A stretch of DNA of 64,000 nt from Flavobacterium gillisiae (lineage in GTDB: Bacteria > Bacteroidota > Bacteroidia > Flavobacteriales > Flavobacteriaceae), in assembly GCF_900107635.1 (NCBI RefSeq), contig NZ_FNRD01000001.1:124001-188000 (forward strand), written 5' to 3'. The notes beneath the pieces are model-generated. The model was not told the DNA's origin. It made no database searches and worked only from the letters and a program-made list of their open reading frames with translations. Position numbers and translations under genes: made by a program. How positions within the stretch are numbered: position 1 is the first letter of the stretch; every line of letters begins with the position of its first letter. Shown in pieces: positions 1-8,939 of this stretch.

Positions 1-1
1 T

Positions 2-769
2 AAGTTAGAAGCAATATGGAGTGTAATTCCAGCGGTTGTATTGGCGGGATTGATTCTTTATGGTTTGTACGCTTGGACAAACATTATGTTTATTGATGAA
101 GATGAGGATACTATTGTAGTTGAATTGTATGCTCAACAGTTCAAATGGACTGCTAGAGTAGCTGGAGAGGACAATGTTTTAGGAAAAGCAAATGTTAGGT
201 ATATTGAAGGTGTTAATGTTTTAGGTGTAGATATGTCTGATCCTTATGCACAAGATGATATTGTTGTTTCAGAATTACATATTCCAAAGGGAAAGAAAAT
301 TCATTTTAAGATGAGATCTCAAGATGTATTGCACTCAGCTTACATGCCTTATTTTAGAGCACAAATGAACTGTGTACCTGGAATGGTTACTGAATTTGCT
401 TTTGAGCCAATTTATACCACTTCGGAATATAGAGAGTTACCTTATATGATTGAAAAAGTAGCTAATATTAATGCTATTCGAGCTAAGAAATCTATTGATT
501 TAGTGGCTAAAGGTGGTACTGTTTTAGATCCTTATACTTTTGATTATTTACTTCTTTGTAACAAAATATGTGGGGCATCTCACTATAATATGCAAATGAA
601 AATTATTGTAGATACACCAGAAGATTATAAAGCTTGGTTGAAAGAGCAAACTAATTTAGTAACACAAGTTAAAGCTTCTACGGCTCCGGCTCCTGTTGAA
701 GGCGCTATGAGTACCGATAGTTTGAAAGCAAAAGATACGGTAGCTGTTTCTAAAATAGCTATGAAATAA
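2..769 (+). CDS. coxB: Cytochrome c oxidase subunit II, CuA subunit (5' truncated by window edge)
   Basis: This is the last 255 residues of the subunit that takes electrons from cytochrome c and passes them through the binuclear CuA centre to subunit I. The frame is open to the left edge, so the true start is outside the window. The first residues read as the second membrane helix (LEAIWSVIPAVVLAG). The periplasmic cupredoxin domain follows, with the first CuA histidine in VLHSAYMP and the CNKIC...H..M cluster beginning at nt 557. The usual glutamate between the two CuA cysteines is a lysine here. An Ala/Pro/Ser-rich tail ends the protein. It lies 28 bp before the subunit I gene, in the same operon. 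Confidence 0.95.
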   Translation, partial: KLEAIWSVIPAVVLAGLILYGLYAWTNIMFIDEDEDTIVVELYAQQFKWTARVAGEDNVLGKANVRYIEGVNVLGVDMSDPYAQDDIVVSELHIPKGKKIHFKMRSQDVLHSAYMPYFRAQMNCVPGMVTEFAFEPIYTTSEYRELPYMIEKVANINAIRAKKSIDLVAKGGTVLDPYTFDYLLLCNKICGASHYNMQMKIIVDTPEDYKAWLKEQTNLVTQVKASTAPAPVEGAMSTDSLKAKDTVAVSKIAMK

Positions 770-797
770 TTATTAAGAATATTTAAAGTACACATAT

Positions 798-2594
798 ATG
801 TCAGCAGAAGGTCACGATCACGGACACGATCACGAACACGAACATCATCATAAAGATACTTTCATTACTAAATATATCTTTAGTATTGATCACAAAATGA
901 TTGCTAAGCAATACTTGATCTCAGGTATTGTCATGGGTATTATCGGGGTGAGTATGTCTTTGCTTTTTAGAATGCAATTGGCTTGGCCAGAGGAATCGTT
1001 TAAGATTTTTAATGTGCTACTTGGAGATAAATGGGCTCCAAATGGAATTATGACGAATGATATTTATTTGTCTCTTGTCACGATACACGGTACCATAATG
1101 GTATTCTTTGTCTTAACAGCAGCTTTATCCGGTACATTTAGTAATTTATTGATACCGCTGCAAATTGGAGCACGAGATATGGCTTCAGGGTTTATGAATA
1201 TGGTTTCTTATTGGTTATTCTTCTTATCAAGTATAATCATGATTTCATCTTTGTTTGTTGAATCAGGACCTGCTAATGCTGGTTGGACTATTTATCCTCC
1301 TTTAAGTGCATTACCACAAGCTATTGGTGGATCAGGAATGGGTATGACACTTTGGTTAGTTTCAATGGCTATATTTATTGCTTCTTCATTAATGGGATCT
1401 CTAAATTATATAGTTACTGTAATTAATTTAAGAACTAAAGGAATGTCAATGACTAGATTGCCTCTTACAATATGGGCTTTCTTTGTAACAGCAATTATTG
1501 GGGTTGTTTCATTTCCAGTTTTATTGTCTGCTGCTTTATTATTGATTTTTGACAGAAGTTTTGGTACCTCTTTCTTCCTTTCTGATATCTATATCGCTGG
1601 TGAGGTTTTACATTACCAAGGTGGTTCTCCAGTTCTTTTTGAGCACTTGTTTTGGTTTTTAGGACATCCAGAAGTTTATATCGTCATTTTACCTGCTTTA
1701 GGGATAACTTCAGAAATAATTGCAACGAATTCTCGTAAACCAATTTTTGGTTACAGAGCGATGATCATGTCAATTATAGCGATTGCATTTTTATCTACAA
1801 TTGTTTGGGGACACCATATGTTTATCTCGGGAATGAATCCATTTCTAGGTTCGGTATTTACTTTTACAACATTATTAATTGCGATACCTTCAGCGGTAAA
1901 AGCATTTAATTACATAACTACGCTTTGGAAAGGTAACTTACAGTTAAATCCAGCAATGTTGTTTTCTATTGGATTAGTTTCGACTTTCATAACAGGAGGT
2001 TTAACAGGAATTATTCTTGGAGATAGTACACTTGATATTAATGTTCACGATACTTATTTTGTAGTTGCTCACTTTCACTTGGTGATGGGTATATCTGCAC
2101 TTTACGGAATGTTTGCTGGTATTTATCACTGGTTCCCTAGAATGTTTGGAAGAATGCTTAATAAAAATTTAGGTTATGTTCACTTCTGGGTAACTGCAAT
2201 ATGTGCTTATGGTGTGTTTTTTCCAATGCACTTTATCGGATTAGCAGGATTGCCTAGACGTTATTACACAAACACAAACTTTCCATTATTTGATGATTTA
2301 CAAAACGTAAATGTTCTTATAACAACTTTCGCATTAGTTGGTGGAGCTTTTCAATTGGTGTTTTTATATAATTTCTTTAGTAGTATTTTTTACGGAAAGA
2401 AATCTGTTCAAAATCCTTGGAAATCAAATACACTTGAATGGACAGCACCTATGGAACATATTCATGGTAACTGGCCTGGAGAAATTCCAGAAGTTCACCG
2501 TTGGCCGTATGACTATAGTAACCCTAATCACGACGAAGATTTTGTTCCTCAAAATGTTCCAATGAAACCAGGAGAAGAAGTTTTACATCACTAA
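798..2594 (+). CDS. ctaD: Cytochrome c oxidase subunit I (A1-type heme-copper oxidase)
   Basis: This is the catalytic subunit of a proton-pumping aa3-type terminal oxidase in the inner membrane, 598 residues. The CuB site and His-Tyr crosslink motif GHPEVY is at residues 289-294, with the glutamate that marks type A1 enzymes. The CuB pair H339-H340 is in WGHHMF. The heme ligands H425 and H427 are in HFHLVMG. The N-terminus is strikingly His/Asp-rich (GHDHGHDHEHEHHHKD), which could bind metal but is common in the phylum. A strong terminator follows, so coxB-ctaD is the 3' end of an operon that begins upstream. The other subunits are encoded near 50 kb. Confidence 0.97.
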   Translation: MSAEGHDHGHDHEHEHHHKDTFITKYIFSIDHKMIAKQYLISGIVMGIIGVSMSLLFRMQLAWPEESFKIFNVLLGDKWAPNGIMTNDIYLSLVTIHGTIMVFFVLTAALSGTFSNLLIPLQIGARDMASGFMNMVSYWLFFLSSIIMISSLFVESGPANAGWTIYPPLSALPQAIGGSGMGMTLWLVSMAIFIASSLMGSLNYIVTVINLRTKGMSMTRLPLTIWAFFVTAIIGVVSFPVLLSAALLLIFDRSFGTSFFLSDIYIAGEVLHYQGGSPVLFEHLFWFLGHPEVYIVILPALGITSEIIATNSRKPIFGYRAMIMSIIAIAFLSTIVWGHHMFISGMNPFLGSVFTFTTLLIAIPSAVKAFNYITTLWKGNLQLNPAMLFSIGLVSTFITGGLTGIILGDSTLDINVHDTYFVVAHFHLVMGISALYGMFAGIYHWFPRMFGRMLNKNLGYVHFWVTAICAYGVFFPMHFIGLAGLPRRYYTNTNFPLFDDLQNVNVLITTFALVGGAFQLVFLYNFFSSIFYGKKSVQNPWKSNTLEWTAPMEHIHGNWPGEIPEVHRWPYDYSNPNHDEDFVPQNVPMKPGEEVLHH

Positions 2595-2604
2595 AATATT
2601 TAAG

Positions 2605-2634
2605 AAGCCTTTACGAAAGTAAGGGCTTTTTTTA
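2605..2634 (+). terminator. Rho-independent terminator after ctaD
   Basis: A ten-pair stem (AAGCCTTTAC against GTAAGGGCTT, one G-U) closes a GAAA tetraloop and runs into a T-tract. It lies 10 bp past the ctaD stop. Confidence 0.9.
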
Positions 2635-2738
2635 TTGATTTTTGGTAATGGATCTTATTTAGTTTTACTCGTATAGTGATTTACAATCTATTTTTCTAAA
2701 CTCTTTTATCAGTGCTGTATTTTACTGATACTTTATTT

Positions 2739-2746
2739 TATCTTTG
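2739..2746 (+). promoter_or_regulatory. Putative -7 box (TATCTTTG) for ruvB
   Basis: The octamer matches the Bacteroidota -7 consensus TAnnTTTG. It ends only 4 bp before the ruvB ATG at 2751, so initiation a few bases downstream would give a leaderless or nearly leaderless message. No clear -33 TTTG is visible. Confidence 0.45.
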
Positions 2747-2750
2747 TTAC

Positions 2751-3773
2751 ATGAATGAAAATTTAGATCCAACAACTAACGGGTATAATTCAGAAGAATT
2801 TGATCTCGAAAAAAAACTTAGACCATTATCTTTTGATGATTTTGCAGGTCAAGACCAAATATTGGAAAATCTTAAAGTTTTTGTTGAAGCGGCAAATCAG
2901 AGAAATGAAGCTTTAGACCATACGTTGTTTCATGGTCCTCCAGGATTAGGTAAAACTACTTTGGCAAATATTTTGGCTAATGAGCTGCAAGTAGGTATAA
3001 AAATTACTTCGGGTCCTGTTTTGGATAAACCCGGTGATTTAGCGGGGCTATTAACAAACTTAGAAGAAAGAGATGTATTATTTATAGACGAAATTCATCG
3101 TTTAAGCCCTATTGTTGAAGAGTACTTGTATTCTGCAATGGAAGACTTCAAGATTGATATCATGATTGAATCAGGACCAAATGCAAGGACGGTGCAAATC
3201 AATCTTAATCCGTTCACCTTAATTGGTGCGACAACACGTTCGGGACTTCTTACAGCGCCAATGCGTGCTCGTTTTGGAATTGCATCGAGACTTCAATATT
3301 ATACTACTGAATTGTTGACAACCATTGTTGAGAGAAGTGCAACCATACTTAAAATGCCAATTTCATTAGAAGCGGCAATTGAAATCGCGGGAAGAAGTAG
3401 GGGAACGCCTCGTATTGCGAATGCTTTACTGCGCCGTGTGCGTGATTTTGCCCAAATAAAAGGAAATGGTACAATTGATATTGAGATTTCAAGATATGCT
3501 TTGAAGGCGTTGAATGTAGATGCTCATGGTCTTGATGAAATGGATAATAAAATATTGACTACCATTATCGATAAGTTTAAAGGTGGTCCTGTTGGATTGT
3601 CTACTTTGGCGACAGCCGTATCAGAAAGTAGTGAAACTATTGAAGAGGTATATGAGCCATTCCTGATTCAGGAAGGGTTTATTATGAGAACACCTAGAGG
3701 TAGGGAAGTAACTGATAAAGCGTACAAGCATTTAGGGAGACTCAATACTAATATTCAAGGAGGATTATTTTAG
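2751..3773 (+). CDS. ruvB: Holliday junction branch migration ATPase RuvB
   Basis: RuvB is the hexameric AAA+ motor that, with RuvA, drives branch migration of Holliday junctions in recombinational repair. Walker A is GPPGLGKTT (G62-T70) and Walker B is DEIHR (113-117). The sensor region ([18 protein letters not shown]) and the C-terminal winged-helix domain, ending in PRGREVT..AYKHLG, are complete. I chose ATG 2751 (340 residues, MNENLDPT...) over a GTG 39 bp upstream, because the family sequence begins there and the extra residues look like untranslated leader. RuvA is encoded separately at 37.4 kb. queG follows. Confidence 0.97.
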   Translation: MNENLDPTTNGYNSEEFDLEKKLRPLSFDDFAGQDQILENLKVFVEAANQRNEALDHTLFHGPPGLGKTTLANILANELQVGIKITSGPVLDKPGDLAGLLTNLEERDVLFIDEIHRLSPIVEEYLYSAMEDFKIDIMIESGPNARTVQINLNPFTLIGATTRSGLLTAPMRARFGIASRLQYYTTELLTTIVERSATILKMPISLEAAIEIAGRSRGTPRIANALLRRVRDFAQIKGNGTIDIEISRYALKALNVDAHGLDEMDNKILTTIIDKFKGGPVGLSTLATAVSESSETIEEVYEPFLIQEGFIMRTPRGREVTDKAYKHLGRLNTNIQGGLF

Positions 3774-3808
3774 AATTGAAATTCATTCTCTTTTTTAAAT
3801 GAAGTACT

Positions 3809-4729
3809 ATTAATTCGAAATCAAAATACACGCAATTTATTAAATCCGAAGCCAAACGCCTCGGATTTTTGTCTTGTGGTATATCGCAAGCTGGGTTTCT
3901 TGAACAAGAAGCACCAAGGCTTGAAAACTGGTTGAATAATAATCAGAATGGGCAGATGTCCTACATGGAAAATAATTTTGATAAGCGTTTAAACCCAACT
4001 CTACTTGTTGATGGTGCCAAAAGTGTCATTTCTTTGTTGTTGAATTATTATCCTGAAAGCACACAAGTTGTAGATTCTTATAAGATTTCTAAATATGCGT
4101 ATGGTACTGATTATCATTTTGTAATTAAGGATAAACTTAAAGAACTACTGTTTTCTATTCAAGATAAGATTGGAGAAGTTTATGGTCGTGCTTTTGTCGA
4201 TTCGGCTCCAGTTTTAGATAAAGCTTGGGCAGCCAAAAGTGGTTTGGGTTGGATAGGAAAAAATAGTAACCTATTAACTCAAAAAGTAGGTTCGTTCTAT
4301 TTTATAGCTGAACTGATTATTGATTTAGATTTGGAGTATGATAATGCAACAACAGATCATTGTGGAACTTGCACGGCTTGTATCGATTCCTGTCCTACAC
4401 AAGCTATAGTGGCTCCTTATATAGTGGACGGTAGTAAGTGTATATCATACTTTACAATAGAGCTTAAAGAGAATATCCCGCAGGAGATGAAGGGGAAGTT
4501 TGATGATTGGGCTTTTGGTTGTGATATATGCCAGGATGTTTGCCCCTGGAACAAATTCTCTAAACCACACAGTGAGCCTTTATTTAATGCGAATCCAGAA
4601 TTGCTATCTATGTCTAAGAAAGATTGGGAGGAAATCACGGAAGATACTTTTAGGGCTGTATTCAAAGACTCGTCTCTAAAAAGAACCAAATTTTCTGGGT
4701 TGAATCGAAATATAGCGTTTTTAAAGTAA
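3809..4729 (+). CDS. queG: Epoxyqueuosine reductase QueG, apparent ATT start
   Basis: QueG is the cobalamin-dependent iron-sulfur enzyme that reduces epoxyqueuosine to queuosine in tRNA, the last step of Q biosynthesis. It shows the [11 protein letters not shown] active-site segment and two ferredoxin-like clusters: C185, C188, C191 with C195-P, and C238, C241 with C245-P. The frame is open from 3803, but no ATG, GTG or TTG lies between there and TTG 3869. A TTG start would delete the first helix ([19 protein letters not shown]), which reads as normal family sequence. ATT 3809 falls exactly where the family methionine is expected, giving 306 residues. A single-base error ATG to ATT is the alternative. 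It converges with the LacI gene at 4742. Confidence 0.9.
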   Translation: MNSKSKYTQFIKSEAKRLGFLSCGISQAGFLEQEAPRLENWLNNNQNGQMSYMENNFDKRLNPTLLVDGAKSVISLLLNYYPESTQVVDSYKISKYAYGTDYHFVIKDKLKELLFSIQDKIGEVYGRAFVDSAPVLDKAWAAKSGLGWIGKNSNLLTQKVGSFYFIAELIIDLDLEYDNATTDHCGTCTACIDSCPTQAIVAPYIVDGSKCISYFTIELKENIPQEMKGKFDDWAFGCDICQDVCPWNKFSKPHSEPLFNANPELLSMSKKDWEEITEDTFRAVFKDSSLKRTKFSGLNRNIAFLK

Positions 4730-4741
4730 CGCGTTGTTGCA

Positions 4742-5764
4742 TTATTTTAGAGATGATTCTCTAGCAATAACAGCAGTTTCTAGTAAAACCGTTCTCGGCA
4801 CAAAGGGTTGATCGAGTTTATGACAATTCATTTGTTCTAATAGTAGATTAAATGATTCTACTCCCATTTCGTGACTAGGTTGATCTACTGTACTCAGTTT
4901 TGGCGTGAGTACCTGAGACATAAACCAATTGCTGAAACCAATTACTGCAACTTGTTCTGGGATTTTAATTCCAATATCGTTAAAATAAGAAAGTACTCCT
5001 ACAGCAACAAGATCTGTAATTGCAAATATTCCATCTACATCTGGATGTTCTTCAATAATTTGCTTTGCAAAATCAATTCCTTCTTGGAAAGTGACATTTT
5101 CACAAGTATATACCAGTTTTGAGTCAAATGGGATATTGTTTTTTTCTAATGCTTTTTTGTAACCAATGTATCTGTCAATAGCATTTTGGGGATTTAAAGG
5201 GCCTCGAATATGTACAATTTTTTTGCATCCATTATCTATCAAATGTTGTACTGCATTAAACGCTGCTTTTTGATCGTCAATAATGACTTTCGAACATTTG
5301 CAAAGTTTTGAAATTTTGTCAAACATAACAAAGGGTATGTTTCTATCTACAATTTGTTGTATATGCTCATCATTGTTGGACTCATTAGAAAGAGACATTA
5401 AAATGCCATCTACTCTTTTATTGATAAGTAACTCAACTTGTTTTTTTTCTAAAGCTAACGATTCATTCGATTGTAAAATTATCACGAGATAACCGTTTTT
5501 CTCTGCTTCGTCAATGATTGCGTTAATGACATTAGAAAAAAAATGATGCATCACTTCTGGAATTATTAAGCCAATTGTTTTTGATTCTTTGGTTCTTAAA
5601 TTTACCGCAAAACTGTTGGGGGTATAATGTAATTTTTGAGCAAGTTCAATTACTGCACTTTTAGTTTTTTGACTAACATCAGGATAGTTCTTTAATGCTT
5701 TTGACACCGTAGTTATCGAAATACCTAATTTGATCGCAATTTCTTTAAGAGTGATGTCTTTCAT
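4742..5764 (-). CDS. LacI-family transcriptional regulator (paralogue 1)
   Basis: A 340-residue LacI/GalR regulator. The N-terminal helix-turn-helix (TLKEIAIKLGISITTVSKAL) is followed by the hinge helix (PNSFAVNL) with L56, the residue that intercalates the central CpG of operators in LacI. A periplasmic-binding-protein-like effector domain follows (residues about 62-340). The specificity positions 17, 18 and 22 are Ile, Thr and Lys. It forms a tandem pair with the similar regulator at 6009, in front of the glucosidase genes. It most likely reads the CGAAAACGTTTTCG operator pairs at 10.8, 13.3 and 27.0 kb. The effector is unknown, presumably an alpha-glucoside or its product. Confidence 0.93.
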   Translation of the reverse strand: MKDITLKEIAIKLGISITTVSKALKNYPDVSQKTKSAVIELAQKLHYTPNSFAVNLRTKESKTIGLIIPEVMHHFFSNVINAIIDEAEKNGYLVIILQSNESLALEKKQVELLINKRVDGILMSLSNESNNDEHIQQIVDRNIPFVMFDKISKLCKCSKVIIDDQKAAFNAVQHLIDNGCKKIVHIRGPLNPQNAIDRYIGYKKALEKNNIPFDSKLVYTCENVTFQEGIDFAKQIIEEHPDVDGIFAITDLVAVGVLSYFNDIGIKIPEQVAVIGFSNWFMSQVLTPKLSTVDQPSHEMGVESFNLLLEQMNCHKLDQPFVPRTVLLETAVIARESSLK

Positions 5765-6008
5765 GAACTAAATTTCTTGGGTTAAAGTGTAGAAATGTCT
5801 TTTATCTCCCGTTTTACGAGTGTCACATTGTTCTTAATGAGTTTTCAGTAAGATTTATAGCTACAAATAATAGTTACCAAGGTATTAATTTTTATGTTAA
5901 CAATTATGGTTTTATGATATTTATCAAATTGACTTAATTAGGTTCTCTTTTTCGAAGATAATTGAAAATAAAAACTCTTTTAATGTTTGATTTCAGCAAA
6001 GTTGTAAT

Positions 6009-7028
6009 TTAAGCAGAGCCACGTTCAATAATGCCCGTTTCTAATTCGACTAATTGAAATTCAAAAGCAACATTGTTTCTTATTAATTCAATTTCATCAA
6101 ATAAAATGGAAGCTGCTCTTTTGCCTATTTCAAATCCAGGTTGGTCAATTGTGGTTAGTTTAGGAGTGATTATTTCAGACATAAAAGAGTTGCAAAATCC
6201 AAATACCGCTATTTGTTTGGGAATTTGAATACCAATGTCGTTTAAGTATTTGATGGCGCCAACTGCTACTAAGTCAGTAATAGCAAAAATGGCATCCAAG
6301 TCAGGATGATCAACAACTACTTTTTGAGCATTATTATAGCCGTCCTCAAAATCAGTGTTGTTGTCACACAGGTACACCAGATTAGAATCATAGGGAATGT
6401 TATTGTCTTCTAATGCTTTATTATAGCCTAAAAACCGATCAATCGAATTTTGGGGCATATACGAACCTCTAAAATGAGCAATTTTCTTGTGCCCTTTTTG
6501 TATCAGATAAGTTACGGCATCATAAGCAGCTTTTCGATCGTTGATCATCACTTTTGAACAGTTCACTAATTTAGCAATTTTATCAAAAAGGACTAGGGGA
6601 GTTTTATGGGCGATAATATTATTAATGTGATCAAAATCGCCTGTTTCATTCGAAAGGGACATTAAAATACCATCTACTCTTTTGTTTAGTAGAAGTTCAA
6701 TTTGCTTTTTTTCAACTTCTAATTTTTCATTAGAGCGTAAAATAATAACTAAGTATTTTCTTTTCTCGGCTTCTTCGAGGACACCTTCAAAAACTTTTGA
6801 AAAGAAATTGTAATCTACGGTAGGGACTATTAGTCCTATAGTTTTAGACTCTTTCGTTCTTAGGTTTACCGCAAAACTATTTGGGGTGTAGTTTAGCTTT
6901 TTTGCTAAATCAATCACTGCATTTTTAGTTTTTTGACTAACATCAGGATAGCCTTTTAAAGCCTTGGAAACGGTCGTTATAGAAACTCCTAGCTGAGTAG
7001 CAATTTGTTTTAATGTTGCATCTTTCAT
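6009..7028 (-). CDS. LacI-family transcriptional regulator (paralogue 2)
   Basis: A 339-residue LacI/GalR regulator whose DNA-binding head is nearly identical to that of paralogue 1, with Ile17, Thr18, Lys22 and Leu56 the same. The effector domain has diverged more. I start it at ATG 7028 (MKDATLKQIA), which matches paralogue 1. A longer reading adds 19 residues (MYVCFQKQFF...) that correspond to promoter and hairpin sequence. It has its own promoter within an inverted repeat just upstream. Together with paralogue 1 it probably controls the whole alpha-glucoside locus, responding to a different sugar or competing for the same sites. Confidence 0.93.
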   Translation of the reverse strand: MKDATLKQIATQLGVSITTVSKALKGYPDVSQKTKNAVIDLAKKLNYTPNSFAVNLRTKESKTIGLIVPTVDYNFFSKVFEGVLEEAEKRKYLVIILRSNEKLEVEKKQIELLLNKRVDGILMSLSNETGDFDHINNIIAHKTPLVLFDKIAKLVNCSKVMINDRKAAYDAVTYLIQKGHKKIAHFRGSYMPQNSIDRFLGYNKALEDNNIPYDSNLVYLCDNNTDFEDGYNNAQKVVVDHPDLDAIFAITDLVAVGAIKYLNDIGIQIPKQIAVFGFCNSFMSEIITPKLTTIDQPGFEIGKRAASILFDEIELIRNNVAFEFQLVELETGIIERGSA

Positions 7029-7056
7029 AGTAGGATTACCCTGTTTTAAAAATAAA

Positions 7057-7124
7057 AAAAACTGCTTTTGAAAACAAACATACAATTTATTTATTGTAAG
7101 TCAATTTTCAAAAAAAGCAGTTTT
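7057..7124 (-). terminator. Terminator-like inverted repeat enclosing the promoter of LacI paralogue 2
   Basis: Arms at 7057-7074 and 7105-7124 are inverted copies (AAAACTGCTTTTGAAAA type), the second with three extra A/T. On the minus strand the second arm runs into TTTTTTTATTTTT. A smaller palindrome (TACAAT..ATTGTA) lies in the loop at 7081-7098. Transcripts coming through from the glucosidase genes could form the full hairpin and stop. The promoter for the LacI gene lies inside the loop. Confidence 0.6.
7075..7104 (-). promoter_or_regulatory. Promoter of LacI paralogue 2 (TTG - N19 - TATGTTTG)
   Basis: On the minus strand a TTG (7104-7102) is followed, after 19 bp, by TATGTTTG (7082-7075), a full match to the Bacteroidota TTTG-N17-23-TAnnTTTG pattern. 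The start would fall near 7070, about 40 nt before the ATG at 7028. Confidence 0.6.
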
Positions 7125-7152
7125 ATCTAATAATTAATTTTCTGTTGGTATG

Positions 7153-7177
7153 GTTCCAATTAGTTCTAAATTGGAAC
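7153..7177 (-). other. 3' hairpin after the first GH13 gene
   Basis: A perfect nine-pair stem (GTTCCAATT / AATTGGAAC, loop of 7) begins 5 nt past the stop of the GH13 gene at 7182 on the minus strand. No T-tract follows directly, so a stabilising or processing hairpin is as likely as a terminator. Confidence 0.45.
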
Positions 7178-7181
7178 TAGC

Positions 7182-8915
7182 TTATTCGATTGCTATCACT
7201 AATGATTCATAAGGACGCAATTTGTTGTTTTTTACTTTAGTTGTATCGTTGTAATTATTTAGTAATACCTCATTTTTCCCTAATTTTAAATTTAGATTAT
7301 AAGAAGTGTTCTTATCTGTAAAGTTTAATAAAACTAAAACTCTTTTTCCGTCTAATTCTCGTAGATAGGCAAATACATCAGGATTTTCCTTGTCTAGAAG
7401 AGAATATTTCCCATATACCAGAACTAGATTATTTTTACGAAGTTGTACCGTTTTTCTAAAGTAGTTTAAAATAGATTCTGGGTCTTGTTCCTGTTTTTTA
7501 ATATTTATTTCATCATAATTTGGGTTTACTTTCAGCCATGGCGTGCCTGTTGTGATTCCGCTATTTTCAGTGTTGTCCCACTGCATAGGAGTACGTCCGT
7601 TCTCTCTGGAAACTTGCTTTTGCTCTTCTAAAAAAGCAAGTGTGTCTCCTCCTTTATTTTTAAGATTGGTGTACTTGTTACGAGTGTCAACATCGTTGTA
7701 ATCAGCGATAGAGTCAAATCGGATGTTTGTCATACCTATTTCATCTCCCATATAATAGTAAGGCGTTCCTCTCATGGTATATATAAATGTGGTGAGCATC
7801 TTAGAAGATAGTTCTCTAAATTCTGGCGTTTCATTCCCAAACTTACTAACCATTCTGGGCTGATCGTGATTAGCCAGAAATATCGAAAGCCAGCCTTTGT
7901 CTTTGAAGGTCTCATCATATCTGGAAAAAATAGCTTTGTATTTTTCAAGTCCAAAATCACTAATGTGTTTTCCAATGTCTACACTTTCGAAGTGATAGGC
8001 CATGTTGAGTTCTTTTCGATCTAGATCAACAAATAGCAAGGCATCTTCTGGCGTACTTCCGGCACCTTCGGCTACAGTCATAATATCATATTTGCTAAAA
8101 ACCTCTTTATTCATTTCTTGCAAATAGTCATGTAAATGAGGACCGACTCCGTAGTATTTTATAATATTTTTTTCAAATCCCTTAGGTAAATCTGGCCATG
8201 TGGTGTCTTTTGATGCAAATTGAAAAGCATCCATTCTAAAGCCGTCAATGCCTTTGTCTAACCAAAACCGCATGATTTCATAGACTTCTTCTCTAAGGTT
8301 TGGGTTTTCCCAGTTTAAATCAGGTTGTTTTTGTGAAAAATAGTGTAGATAGTAGGAATTTGTTTGTGCGTCATATTTCCAAGCATCACTATTTACATCA
8401 AAAAAGCTCCATCTATAAGGCGGTTTTCCTTTTTCGGCAGGCCACCAATGGTAGTAATTTCTATATGGATTGTCTCTGGAACTGCGTGCTTGCTTGAACC
8501 ATTCATGTTCGTCGCTACTATGATTAACGACCAAATCCATGATGAGTTTAATACCGCGTTCATGCATACCTTTTAGCAATAAATCAAAATCTTCCATAGT
8601 GCCAAAATCCTTCATGATTGCTCGATAGTTACTTATATCGTAACCATTGTCGTCATTAGGGGATTCGTAAATTGGATTTAGCCAAACGGCATCTATACCT
8701 AGACTTTTTATATAATCTAATTTTGATATTATTCCTTTTAAATCTCCTACACCATCCCCATCAGTATCCTTAAATGAGCGAGGGTAAATTTGGTAAACGG
8801 TAGCTTCTTTCCACCATTTTTTCTGTAATGCTTCTGTAGTTGGTTCCACTTTTTGCGAGGTGATTAAATTTGTTGCTAAAAAAATGAATGTCATTGTTAC
8901 TATGCTTTTTTTCAT
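7182..8915 (-). CDS. Exported GH13 oligo-alpha-glucosidase (alpha-1,4-type active-site residue)
   Basis: A 577-residue GH13 exo-glucosidase with a cleavable signal peptide (residues 1-20, ending ITS-QK), so it is periplasmic or surface-exposed. It has the metal loop DTDGDGVGD (50-58), region I DLVVNH (127-132), the oligo-1,6-glucosidase-subfamily motif QPDLN, nucleophile D229 in GFRMDA, acid/base E283 and transition-state stabiliser D351 in NHDQPRM. The residue after the nucleophile is Ala230. In this subfamily Ala or Thr there goes with alpha-1,4 preference and Val with alpha-1,6. No sucrose-isomerase RLDRD motif is seen. It lies 24 bp downstream of the paralogue at 8940, in one operon read from the operator region at 10.84 kb. 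Confidence 0.92.
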   Translation of the reverse strand: MKKSIVTMTFIFLATNLITSQKVEPTTEALQKKWWKEATVYQIYPRSFKDTDGDGVGDLKGIISKLDYIKSLGIDAVWLNPIYESPNDDNGYDISNYRAIMKDFGTMEDFDLLLKGMHERGIKLIMDLVVNHSSDEHEWFKQARSSRDNPYRNYYHWWPAEKGKPPYRWSFFDVNSDAWKYDAQTNSYYLHYFSQKQPDLNWENPNLREEVYEIMRFWLDKGIDGFRMDAFQFASKDTTWPDLPKGFEKNIIKYYGVGPHLHDYLQEMNKEVFSKYDIMTVAEGAGSTPEDALLFVDLDRKELNMAYHFESVDIGKHISDFGLEKYKAIFSRYDETFKDKGWLSIFLANHDQPRMVSKFGNETPEFRELSSKMLTTFIYTMRGTPYYYMGDEIGMTNIRFDSIADYNDVDTRNKYTNLKNKGGDTLAFLEEQKQVSRENGRTPMQWDNTENSGITTGTPWLKVNPNYDEINIKKQEQDPESILNYFRKTVQLRKNNLVLVYGKYSLLDKENPDVFAYLRELDGKRVLVLLNFTDKNTSYNLNLKLGKNEVLLNNYNDTTKVKNNKLRPYESLVIAIE

Positions 8916-8939
8916 TTTATAAATTTTAAAAAGTAATTT

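Noticed and set aside
2338..2565. Frame-shifted reading frame within the ctaD end
   Set aside because: It lies entirely inside the conserved subunit I gene and has no family resemblance.
3799..3801. ATG just upstream of the queG coding frame
   Set aside because: It is in a different frame from queG and the product from it does not resemble QueG until a frameshift would be invoked; ATT 3809 in frame is simpler.
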